Below are positions 1 through 6,969 of a DNA stretch of 64,000 nucleotides, piece after piece. How positions within the stretch are numbered: position 1 is the stretch's first letter; each line of letters opens with the position of its first letter. Below the pieces are notes generated by a model that searched no databases, had not been told where the DNA came from, and saw nothing but the letters and a program-made list of their open reading frames with translations. This DNA comes from Dryocola sp. LX212 (lineage in GTDB: Bacteria > Pseudomonadota > Gammaproteobacteria > Enterobacterales > Enterobacteriaceae). Position numbers and translations under genes: made by a program. The stretch is taken from NCBI GenBank assembly GCA_041504365.1, contig CP167917.1:2418001-2482000 (forward strand), in the 5' to 3' direction.

Positions 1-256
1 CCAGGTCGCCGCCGGTATTGTACATCCCCTGGACCAGCGAGCCGGTAACCCAAAAGTCCACCTCAAATCCCGACTGCTGGACCAGATAGCTAAGGTTCAT
101 GATCTCTTCGATCAGGACGTGGTTAAAGCACGGCCGCGGCTGCGCCCGCAGCATCATCCACACCGTGCGGCGCTCTTCTTCGTAATAACCCGACAGCTGA
201 GTAAAACGTGCAGTATCGGTAAACAATTTGCAGGTTGGTTGGTTTAGTACTGTCAT
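1..256 (-). CDS. rpfF: RpfF-like DSF synthase (crotonase family), N-terminal part
   Basis: Cut off by the left edge; 85 codons are present. RpfF enzymes are crotonase-fold proteins that make cis-2-unsaturated fatty acid signals (diffusible signal factor) from acyl-ACP or acyl-CoA in the cytoplasm. The start reads MTVLNQPTCKLF and the visible end reads VTGSLVQGMYNTGGDL. This resembles the RpfF segment ending FNLGGDLALF, where other crotonases usually differ, and the spacing from the N-terminus also fits. The ATG has AGGA about 7 nt upstream. In Cronobacter and related genera rpfF lies beside rpfR, which encodes a PAS-GGDEF-EAL receptor; that neighbour would lie left of the window and cannot be checked. 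Another crotonase of unknown role is the alternative. The family call is good; the DSF call is moderately sure. Confidence 0.68.
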   Translation of the reverse strand, partial: MTVLNQPTCKLFTDTARFTQLSGYYEEERRTVWMMLRAQPRPCFNHVLIEEIMNLSYLVQQSGFEVDFWVTGSLVQGMYNTGGDL

Positions 257-286
257 CTTTTAATCCTGGGTTTCAGGGTGGGAGAA

Positions 287-308
287 CGATCTAAGGAGCC
301 TTAGATCG
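287..308. promoter_or_regulatory. Perfect 22-bp palindrome upstream of rpfF-like gene
   Basis: Arms CGATCTAAGG and CCTTAGATCG are separated by two bases. The palindrome lies about 31 bp upstream of the rpfF-like start codon, so it sits in the promoter or leader. It could be a dimeric repressor site or a stable leader hairpin. No regulator family is recognised from it. Confidence 0.55.
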
Positions 309-464
309 CGTTGCAAAGCAGTCAATTACCGCCGTGCATGGGCAAACAATAGTTTCTGTTTGTCCCGCTTTGCGGTTATTTTTCTACCGCCATTACTTTC
401 CCACGACTTATCGGACCAGATGACCAAACCGAAAGATTATTTATCTATGTATCAGGATCGAAGC

Positions 465-494
465 CCAAAAAAACGCCCATCGGAATGGGCGTTT
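465..494 (-). terminator. Intrinsic terminator-like hairpin, first of a twin pair
   Basis: Arms AAACGCCCAT and ATGGGCGTTT surround CGGA. A run of seven A's precedes it on the + strand, giving a U-tract for leftward transcripts. The same 20-base stem core recurs at 635-656. Confidence 0.6.
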
Positions 495-550
495 CAGACT
501 GATGACAAACCTACAGCGAACGAATTTCGCAAAGATCTCACCGAATAGAT

Positions 551-628
551 AACAAGGAAAATCAATTCATTGATTTTCGCCTGCTTACCACAAAGAAGGA
601 AAAACCACGCTTTTTCCTTCTTTGTCAG
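551..628. repeat. Dispersed double-palindrome element, copy A
   Basis: Two palindromes lie side by side: a 9-bp-arm one at 557-578 (GAAAATCAA / TTGATTTTC) and one of about 15 bp at 590-625 (ACAAAGAAGGAAAAA / TTTTTCCTTCTTTGT) around a CCACGC loop. Nearly the same unit, reverse-complemented, occurs at 57771-57839. The long hairpin ends in pyrimidine-rich sequence and could terminate transcription in either direction. Confidence 0.75.
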
Positions 629-632
629 TAAT

Positions 633-658
633 CGAACGCCCATCGGAATGGGCGTTCG
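633..658 (-). terminator. rlhA 3' hairpin, second of the twin pair
   Basis: Arms CGAACGCCCAT and ATGGGCGTTCG surround CGGA, 27 bp beyond the rlhA stop codon. It repeats the stem at 471-494. It lacks the clean A-run of the first copy, so the two may act together. The 257-684 gap holds only these hairpins, the palindrome at 287 and copy A of the repeat; no convincing ORF was seen. Confidence 0.5.
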
Positions 659-684
659 TGTGTACTTTTTAGCTTAGGGATGCG

Positions 685-2658
685 TTAGCCTTTGGCTTTT
701 CCCGGCAGGGTTTTCATCAGTTCGTCCGGGCTGATGGTCGCCACGATGCTGCCGGGGAGCGGCATCTTAAGAATATGATTTTTCATCTTGCCGATGACGT
801 GCATCTCGCACGGACGGCAGTCGAACTTCAGCGTCAGCACCTCGTCGCCGTGGACCAGCTGCATTGGGGTAGCGCGCCAGCTCTTGATATTGCCTTTCGC
901 CTGCTTCGGGCAGAGGTTAAACGCAAAGCGCAGGCAGTGTTTGGTGATCATTACCGGCACTTCGCCCTTCTCTTCGTGGGCTTCATACGCGGCATCAATA
1001 AGCTTCACGCCATAGCGCTGATAAAACTCGCGCGCTTTGTGGTTGTAGACGTTAGCAAGAAACGTCAGGTGCTCTTCAGGATATACCGGCGCAGGTACCG
1101 AAACCGCTTTGCGGGAGCCGCGCTGATACTGCGCTAAACGCGCTTCAGTCAGCGCATCGACCGCATCACGGCGAAGCTGGTTTAGCAGGCTGTTCGGGAC
1201 AAAGTACGGCTCAGGCAAGGTGATGTTGACCTGGCGCGCGGAGTACATGGTCTGCCCGAGCTTAGTCAGACCGTCGCGCAGATTGTCATAGGCTTTTTGC
1301 GGGTTGTTCGCGGCTTCAAACTGCCCCTCAAGCGTTTTCGTTATACTCACGCCCTCTTCGCTGGTCAGCGTCAGTACCAGCTGCTCCTGCCAGCCGCTCA
1401 GCTCCATATCCACCGCCACTCGCCTTTCGCTGGAGGTTTTCAGCAGCGCCTGCTGCCAGTTATGGTCGAGGTTGCGGTTCAGCGGATGGTGTGAGCGCAG
1501 ATTTTTCAGCGTCTCCGGCATTTCATTCGGCCAGACGCGATACTGATTTTTACCCGTTTTCTCGACGGTGTTCGCGCGGAAGCCAACGATTTCACGTTTG
1601 ATCAGCACGTTCAGACCGTCGCCGTTGGTTAGTTCATCCTTAACGGCAACGTCCAGATGATCTTTGCCAACCTTCAGCACTTCACCCACCTGCAGGCCGA
1701 TGAATTTCGGGGAGTCAAAGGCGCCAATGTCGATTTTACGTTCATTCACGAAGTAGTCGGTGCTGCCACGGTGGAACGTTTTATCCGGGGACGGAATAAA
1801 GAAGTGGGACGTGCGGCCCGAAGAGGCGCGAACCAGGTCGGTACGGCTCTCCATCAGCTCATCAAGCAGCTGACGATAATAAGAGGTAATGTTTTTCACA
1901 TAGCTCATATCTTTGTAACGCCCTTCAATCTTGAAGGAGCGTACACCCGCCTCTACCAGCGCCGCAAGGTTGGCGCTCTGGTCGTTATCTTTCATCGACA
2001 GGAGATGTTTTTCAAAGGCGACCACGCGGCCCTGATCATCTTTCAAAGTGTAAGGCAGGCGGCAGGCCTGCGAGCAGTCGCCACGGTTTGCGCTGCGGCC
2101 CGTCTGGGCGTGTGAAATATTGCACTGCCCGGAATAGGCCACGCAGAGCGCACCGTGAATAAAGAATTCGATGGTCGCATCAACGTTCTGGTGAATGGCG
2201 CGGATCTGGTCCAGGTTCAGCTCGCGGGCCAGAACAATCTGCGAGAAGCCAACGTCAGACAGAAACTTGGCTTTTTCTACGCTGCGGATGTCACACTGCG
2301 TGCTGGCGTGAATTTCAATGGGCGGCAGGTCCATTTCCATTACGCCCATGTCCTGCACGATTAGCGCATCGACGCCCACCTGATAAAGATCGTGGATCAT
2401 CAGGCGCGCCGGTTCCAGCTCATTATCATGGAGAATGGTGTTCAGCGTGACGAAGATTTTCGCGCCGTAGCGATGGGCAAACGGCACCAGTTCGGCCAGG
2501 TCGCGCAGGCTGTTGCCCGCGTTGTGGCGCGCGCCAAAACCAGGGCCGCCGATGTAAACCGCATCTGCGCCATGCAGAATAGCTTCACGGGCAATGTCGG
2601 CGTCGCGGGCGGGGCTGAGTAATTCAAGATGATTTGCGTGCAGGCGCATATTGTTCAT
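685..2658 (-). CDS. rlhA: 23S rRNA C2501 hydroxylation protein, U32 peptidase family
   Basis: RlhA (formerly YdcP) is needed for 5-hydroxycytidine at position 2501 of 23S rRNA. The U32 family has a TIM-barrel-like core, and related members use prephenate-linked or iron-sulfur chemistry. The 657 residues align along their whole length with E. coli YdcP. Four cysteines at about 172, 179, 195 and 199 (GALCVAYSGQC...NRGDCSQACR) are the family's conserved cluster, and a second set near the C-terminus (KHCLRFAFNLC, DCRPCEMHV) is also present. In E. coli the gene lies beside sutR, as here. The chosen start gives MNNMRLHANHLELLSPARD; an internal ATG at codon 4 is possible. Confidence 0.93.
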   Translation of the reverse strand: MNNMRLHANHLELLSPARDADIAREAILHGADAVYIGGPGFGARHNAGNSLRDLAELVPFAHRYGAKIFVTLNTILHDNELEPARLMIHDLYQVGVDALIVQDMGVMEMDLPPIEIHASTQCDIRSVEKAKFLSDVGFSQIVLARELNLDQIRAIHQNVDATIEFFIHGALCVAYSGQCNISHAQTGRSANRGDCSQACRLPYTLKDDQGRVVAFEKHLLSMKDNDQSANLAALVEAGVRSFKIEGRYKDMSYVKNITSYYRQLLDELMESRTDLVRASSGRTSHFFIPSPDKTFHRGSTDYFVNERKIDIGAFDSPKFIGLQVGEVLKVGKDHLDVAVKDELTNGDGLNVLIKREIVGFRANTVEKTGKNQYRVWPNEMPETLKNLRSHHPLNRNLDHNWQQALLKTSSERRVAVDMELSGWQEQLVLTLTSEEGVSITKTLEGQFEAANNPQKAYDNLRDGLTKLGQTMYSARQVNITLPEPYFVPNSLLNQLRRDAVDALTEARLAQYQRGSRKAVSVPAPVYPEEHLTFLANVYNHKAREFYQRYGVKLIDAAYEAHEEKGEVPVMITKHCLRFAFNLCPKQAKGNIKSWRATPMQLVHGDEVLTLKFDCRPCEMHVIGKMKNHILKMPLPGSIVATISPDELMKTLPGKAKG

Positions 2659-2735
2659 TTTCTGTCTGATGGCGAAAGGCGGCTATTGTAGTCAGAAAGA
2701 CGCCTTAAAAACAGGGGATGTTTAGCCGATATCCC

Positions 2736-3281
2736 TCATCGCGCGGACGGCGATGCCGGGTAATGAATCAACGAATAAAACTGCACGCGATCGGTGCTGC
2801 TGTTGCGATAACCGTGTGCTTCATCCCCGGCGAAGCGGATCCCTTCACCGGCCGCGAGCGTTCGCCACTGCCCCTGAATCTGCATATCCAGTGCGCCGTT
2901 GATAACCGTGACGTGCTCTACCACGCCAACGTCATGCGGGGAGGATTCGCTTAGCGCGCCGGGTGCAAGGGAGATAGCGAACCAGTCGAAGCGTAGCTGT
3001 TCGTCGTAGGGAAACAGCGGTACCACCACCATGTCGCTGTTCTGGGGATCGAAAACCGCGCGTTCAGGCGGTTCGCTGGTCTGTAAAAAGACCGAAAACG
3101 GCACGTTAAAGCCGGTGGCTATCTTCCACAGCGTCGCCACCGTTGGGCTGGATTCGTTTCGCTCAATCTGTCCGAGCATCGCTTTTGACACGCCCGTCTT
3201 TTCCGCTGCGAGCGCCAGGCTCCAGCCCCGCGTCTGGCGAAGCGTTTTCAGGGTGGCGCTCAAATGGGCGGTGATATCCAT
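2736..3281 (-). CDS. sutR: HTH/cupin transcriptional regulator SutR
   Basis: SutR (YdcN) is an Xre-type DNA-binding regulator that in E. coli affects sulfur-utilisation genes. Residues about 10-62 form the helix-turn-helix (LRQTRGWSLALAAEKTGVSK...LGQIERNESSPTVATLWKIA). The C-terminal half is a small cupin barrel with the fold motif EHVTVINGALD and a late ...EAHGYRNSS segment. The ATG giving MDITAHLS is preferred over one six codons upstream because AAGGAGAA precedes it. Its 5' end faces ydcO across about 95 bp carrying repeated GCTATA motifs, which suggests self-regulation and control of the transporter. Family assignment is firm; the effector is unknown. Confidence 0.88.
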   Translation of the reverse strand: MDITAHLSATLKTLRQTRGWSLALAAEKTGVSKAMLGQIERNESSPTVATLWKIATGFNVPFSVFLQTSEPPERAVFDPQNSDMVVVPLFPYDEQLRFDWFAISLAPGALSESSPHDVGVVEHVTVINGALDMQIQGQWRTLAAGEGIRFAGDEAHGYRNSSTDRVQFYSLIHYPASPSAR

Positions 3282-3307
3282 TATGTTCTCCTTATTCACG
3301 GAGGGAG

Positions 3308-3360
3308 TATAGCCGCTTGTACGCTATAACGCACGGCGCTATACTCGACGGACGCTATAA
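3308..3360. promoter_or_regulatory. Repeated GCTATA motifs between sutR and ydcO
   Basis: GCTATA occurs at 3323, 3338 and 3354, with its inverse TATAGC at 3308, so copies lie about 15-16 bp apart. Two copies share the longer direct repeat ACGCTATAACGCACGG. The position between divergent genes suggests a SutR operator, but the recognition sequence is not known to me. Confidence 0.5.
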
Positions 3361-3376
3361 CGCACGGGAGAGCATC

Positions 3377-4540
3377 ATGCGGTTACCCTCAATTCCCCTT
3401 CCTGCTTTACTTGCCGGCTTTGTGGCGGTGCTGGTGGGCTATGCAAGTTCAGCGGCCATCATCTGGCAGGCGGCTGATGCGGCGGGCGCAGACAGCGCGC
3501 AGATTGCCGGCTGGCTGACCATGCTGGGCCTGGGGATGGGCATAAGCACGCTGATTCTTACGCTGTGGTATCGCGCACCGATCCTTACCGCGTGGTCTAC
3601 GCCTGGCGCCGCTTTGCTGGCTACCAGCCTGCACGGAAGCACCCTTAACGAAGCCGTTGGCGTCTTTATATTTTCTTCCGCGCTCATCCTGATATGCGGT
3701 GCCACCGGTCTGTTCGCCCGCCTGATGCGCCTCATCCCCCCAACGCTTTCCGCCGCCATGCTGGCCGGAATACTGCTGCGCTTCGGGCTGGATACCTTTA
3801 CGTCGTTACAGGGTCACTTTTTGCTGTGCGGCACGATGCTGCTCAGCTGGCTGGTAGCAAAGCTGCTTGCCCCGCGCTATGCGGTAGTGGTTGCGATGAT
3901 CGCGGGCTTAGTTATTTGCCTGGTCACAGGAGAATTCAGCACGGACAGCGTGCCGATGGGTGTGGTTTTACCGGAGTTCACCGCTCCCCACTTTTCGCTC
4001 TCCAGCCTATTGGGAATTGGCGTGCCCTTTTTCCTTGTCACTATGGCTTCGCAAAACGCACCGGGCGTGGCGACGTTAAAAGCTTCGGGCTACGATGTGC
4101 CCGTCTCTCCGCTGATGGTCGTTACCGCGCTGATAGCACTTGTGCTGGCCCCGTTTGGCGTATTCTCGATTTGTATCGCGGCGATTACCGCCGCAATTTG
4201 CCAGAGCAAAGAAGCCCATCCCGATCCTGACAAAAGATGGCTGGCCGCCGCCGCTGCGGGGGTATTCTATCTGCTGGCGGGTATTTTTGGCGGTTCGATA
4301 TCATCGCTGCTGACCGCCCTGCCGGTGGCCTGGATCCATACGCTTGCCGGGCTGGCCCTGCTGAGCACCATTGCAGGAAGCCTGCATCAGGCGCTTAACA
4401 ACGAGCGGGAGCGTGACGCCGCCGTTATCACTTTTCTGGTGACCGCGTCCGGACTCACGCTTGCAGGAGTGGGTTCAGCCTTCTGGGGGTTGCTGGCGGG
4501 TGGAATTTGTTACTGCGTGCTACTTGCCCGCAGAGCGTAG
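3377..4540 (+). CDS. ydcO: BenE/YdcO family inner-membrane transporter
   Basis: This is a polytopic inner-membrane protein of 387 residues in the BenE family, whose namesake is a benzoate/proton symporter. The E. coli member YdcO has no proven substrate. The chain is a near-continuous series of hydrophobic segments from LLAGFVAVLVGYASS to the C-terminal GLLAGGICYCVLLARR. The start MRLPSIPLPALL is chosen because the 20 codons upstream overlap the repeated operator-like sequence and the conserved protein begins here. It is divergent from sutR, as in E. coli. Its 3' end overlaps a convergent AraC-family relic by about 21 bp. An aromatic-acid substrate would suit a strain with a pca pathway, but that is only inference. 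Confidence 0.85.
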   Translation: MRLPSIPLPALLAGFVAVLVGYASSAAIIWQAADAAGADSAQIAGWLTMLGLGMGISTLILTLWYRAPILTAWSTPGAALLATSLHGSTLNEAVGVFIFSSALILICGATGLFARLMRLIPPTLSAAMLAGILLRFGLDTFTSLQGHFLLCGTMLLSWLVAKLLAPRYAVVVAMIAGLVICLVTGEFSTDSVPMGVVLPEFTAPHFSLSSLLGIGVPFFLVTMASQNAPGVATLKASGYDVPVSPLMVVTALIALVLAPFGVFSICIAAITAAICQSKEAHPDPDKRWLAAAAAGVFYLLAGIFGGSISSLLTALPVAWIHTLAGLALLSTIAGSLHQALNNERERDAAVITFLVTASGLTLAGVGSAFWGLLAGGICYCVLLARRA

Positions 4541-4817
4541 CTGCGAAGGCGTGACGCCCAGCATTGATTTAAAGCGGTTGCTGAAGTGGCTACCCGCAGG
4601 CCATCGCGATTTCAGTCAGGGATAGCGAGCTGTGGCGCACCAGCGTTTCGGCCCGAACCATGCGGCGCTGCATGACGTACTGATGCGGAGCCTGCCGGGT
4701 GGATTGTTTGAACATTCTCGCGAAGTGAAACTCGCTCAGCCCCGCCTCCAGCGCCAGTTCGGCAAGGGTCAGCGGCCCCGTCAGGCAGGCTGCCTTAATA
4801 AGCAAAGATGTACGCAT
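4520..4817 (-). pseudogene. AraC-family DNA-binding domain relic, frameshifted
   Basis: The first frame (from MRTSLLIKAACL at 4817) carries two AraC helix-turn-helix halves: LTLAELALEAGLSEFHFARMFKQ and LTEIAMACG, then a stop at 4590. The next base frame continues the same domain as SHFSNRFKSMLGVTPSQLRSAGK to a stop at 4520. Between them the usual CGFxxQ-SHF segment is missing, which fits an 11-nt deletion that broke the frame. No ligand-binding domain precedes it; the sequence upstream is AT-rich and noncoding. The gene probably was an AraC-type regulator, now truncated and out of frame. A sequencing error could explain the frameshift but not the lost N-terminal domain. Confidence 0.72.
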
Positions 4818-5221
4818 GAATATTCCCTGTAATAGCATGTAACCGGCGCTGTTATAGCAAATGAAAAGCACACAAACTATGTAGCCGTCTTGTTTTGTCA
4901 CAAATGGAGATTTTTAAGCGATCATTAAGCACCACAAGCTAAGTGGGAGAGTGAAATTTAATCGGTTAATGCGGATTAATTCTTCTTTATTCGCCTAATG
5001 CTACGGCTGATTTCGTATATCAGCATGCTTAAGATTATTAGCAGAGGTAACTTTGTGGATGATTCATAGCGAAGGGAAGCAGCCACAATGCGGAAAACCA
5101 TGATAAACCACACTTTTACATTGGCTTACGGTGATTCAAAAAATCGCAGCCCATTAATATCCGCAAACAAAAACTAACATCATGGGCATTGTTTTTTAAG
5201 AATTTCGTCCTAAGTGAATTC
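4818..5221. other. Noncoding AT-rich gap
   Basis: About 400 bp between the AraC-family relic and the RpiR-type gene. No ORF with family-like content is visible. One weak inverted repeat (TTAAGAATT at 5196, AATTCTTAA at 5217) overlaps the stop of the RpiR-type gene but lacks a U-tract in its reading direction. The rest may be decayed sequence from the missing part of the AraC gene. Confidence 0.4.
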
Positions 5222-6325
5222 TTAATCTTCCTTATCAAAGTGTATTCTTTCACAGATCAAATCAATAATAAGCAGCGTGCCGTAATAACTATCCGTTAAC
5301 GGAAGGACGATGTCGCTCTTCGCAATAATCGGACTTTGCAAGCTGGCAATCACAATAACCGCCGCGCCATTAAGGCGGGCCTGATAAGCAGCAGCCATTA
5401 ATGCTGGTTCGGGAATGTTTCCTGCAACGATAACCAGCGCCTGCCCCGCGCGCAGCATCGATGCGGTAATGCTCATCAGCGCTGGGTCAAGGCAGAGGCT
5501 GGCGGGAAGGCTTTGCGTTAACAGGCGGTATTGCAGAAGGCTGGCAAAGGGAGTATCCGCAGCACCTGCACTAAAAATATGTACGCCGCTGGCGCGTTGT
5601 AATGCTGTCACGGCCTGCTGCAGCGTAGCTGGGGACAGCTCGCCCAGCTGGGTGCCAAGTGAACCGGTAACGCCCTGGAGCTTGTTCCGCCAGAGCTGCG
5701 GCAGCCCCCCGGCCGGTGCAGGCTGGCTGGACTGGGCCAGCTTCATGCGCAGATCGCGGATATCGTCGCAGCCCGAGGCCCGGGCAAAGCGCGTGATGGT
5801 TGCCGGGCTGACGCCCGCCGCGCTGGCAAGCTGGTCAATCGTCGCCGAGCAGGCAAAAGCCACGTCGTCCAGAATAGTTTGCGCTACCCGCGCTTCCTGC
5901 TGGCTAAAGTCTCCCAGCCGGCTGCGGATGCGGGCCAGAATGTCGCCTGCGCCTTCTTTCCCCGTCGAGTGTGTAAACCGCGCCAGAATATCGCTGCTGA
6001 CGCCCGCTTTCGCCGCGAGCTGCTGCAGCGCGCCGGGTTCTACCCATGCCGCATCCCCCAGAATCCCCGACGGCGACGGCAGCGGACTGCCGCTGATGTC
6101 CTGCTGCTGATGGCGCACCCGACCGAGAAAATCATTGATGTCACGACAGCCGATGCTGCGGGCAAAGTTGTGCAGCGTCGCCGAGCTGACGCCTGCCCGG
6201 GCGGCTAACTCTTCCATTGTTGATTCAGGCACCTGAGAAAAATTCTCGAGGAAGAACCGCGCGAGGCGGGACTCCTGGGCAGGCAGACCTGATAACCCAC
6301 TTACCAGCTGGTAAACAATATCCAT
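5222..6325 (-). CDS. RpiR/MurR-type regulator with triplicated HTH region and SIS domain
   Basis: A 367-residue cytoplasmic repressor or activator that should sense a phosphosugar through its C-terminal SIS domain (about 245-360). Usual RpiR proteins are about 280 residues with one N-terminal HTH. Here the HTH unit appears three times: MEELAARAGVSSATLHNFAR (about 38-57), LQQLAAKAGVSSDILARFTH (about 100-119) and IDQLASAAGVSPATITRFAR (about 163-182). The first and third are followed by GC-DI-D segments; the middle one looks degenerate. MDIVYQLV is chosen as start because AAGGA lies about 10 nt upstream, while the upstream ATG has no ribosome site. It is divergent from the PTS/GH4 operon, which it most likely controls through the TGAAA palindromes between them. 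Confidence 0.85.
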   Translation of the reverse strand: MDIVYQLVSGLSGLPAQESRLARFFLENFSQVPESTMEELAARAGVSSATLHNFARSIGCRDINDFLGRVRHQQQDISGSPLPSPSGILGDAAWVEPGALQQLAAKAGVSSDILARFTHSTGKEGAGDILARIRSRLGDFSQQEARVAQTILDDVAFACSATIDQLASAAGVSPATITRFARASGCDDIRDLRMKLAQSSQPAPAGGLPQLWRNKLQGVTGSLGTQLGELSPATLQQAVTALQRASGVHIFSAGAADTPFASLLQYRLLTQSLPASLCLDPALMSITASMLRAGQALVIVAGNIPEPALMAAAYQARLNGAAVIVIASLQSPIIAKSDIVLPLTDSYYGTLLIIDLICERIHFDKED

Positions 6326-6378
6326 GAGGGTCAGTTCCTTACGTTGGCGACGGCGGGACGATGAAATCATCATAGATC

Positions 6379-6580
6379 ATTGAAATTATTTTTCAATTTT
6401 TACCGAGCAGGGCCGCAGAACTTTTCAGCTATTACGCAAAGGTTTGCTGATTTAGTTATTCAGATCACATAACTGTGCCTGACATCCAGGCTCCGCGCGA
6501 TAATCCAACGGCGATCACACTCATGAAAATAATTTTCATGCATGCTGCGCAAAACCGCTAATGTATGAAATATGTTTTCA
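6379..6580. promoter_or_regulatory. Three TGAAA/TTTCA palindromes between regulator and PTS operon
   Basis: Candidate operators are ATTGAAA-N5-TTTCAAT at 6379-6397, CATGAAAATAATTTTCATG at 6522-6540 (perfect, 9-bp arms) and TGAAATATGTTTTCA at 6566-6580. The last ends about 19 bp before the IIB start codon. RpiR-family regulators commonly bind inverted GAAA/TTTC repeats, so these fit the divergent regulator. Confidence 0.6.
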
Positions 6581-6598
6581 AAAGCCGCAGGAGTTGTA

Positions 6599-6922
6599 AT
6601 GAAAAAGATCGTATTGTGCTGTGCCGCAGGCATGTCCACCAGCATGCTGGTTCAGAAAATGAAAAACGAAGCGGCAAAGCGTGCGCTGGACGTTGCTATC
6701 GATGCTTACCCGGTCGCGGAAATTGAGAGCGAGCTAAAACATGCGGATGTCGTGCTGCTTGGCCCGCAGGTACAGTTTGAACTGCAAAGGCTGACGGAGC
6801 TTGCAGGCCCGCTCGGCAAGCCCGTCGCGGTTATCGATATGATGGATTACGGCACCATGCGCGGTGACCGCGTTCTGGATAAAGCCCTCGCCATGATGGA
6901 GGCTCTTCCCTCAGGCCAGTGA
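6599..6922 (+). CDS. PTS EIIB component, lactose/cellobiose (Chb) type
   Basis: A 107-residue cytoplasmic phosphotransfer protein that passes phosphate from EIIA to the incoming beta-glucoside on EIIC. The N-terminus KKIVLCCAAGMSTSMLVQKM matches E. coli ChbB (FCSAGMSTSLLVSKM); Cys8 is the expected phosphorylated residue. VVLLGPQVQFEL is also a family hallmark. The start is the ATG behind GCAGGAG; an upstream in-frame ATG lies inside an operator-like palindrome. It is the first gene of an operon with a GH4 enzyme (48 bp downstream) and EIIC. No lactose/cellobiose-type EIIA is encoded here, so a IIA from another locus must serve it. Confidence 0.9.
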   Translation: MKKIVLCCAAGMSTSMLVQKMKNEAAKRALDVAIDAYPVAEIESELKHADVVLLGPQVQFELQRLTELAGPLGKPVAVIDMMDYGTMRGDRVLDKALAMMEALPSGQ

Positions 6923-6969
6923 ATTAGAGGAAACACGAGTATCACGATTCAAAACTAACGGAGGCAACG

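Noticed and set aside
360-548. 62-residue frame in the rpfF-rlhA gap
   Set aside because: It runs through a terminator hairpin, has no ribosome site and shows no family-like content.
775-2622. Several long frames on the + strand opposite rlhA
   Set aside because: They are antisense shadows of a conserved gene, with Arg/His-rich composition and no recognisable domains.
6374-6521. CRP-like site (TCAGATCACAT) upstream of the PTS operon
   Set aside because: Only the right half (ATCACA) fits; the left half does not match TGTGA.
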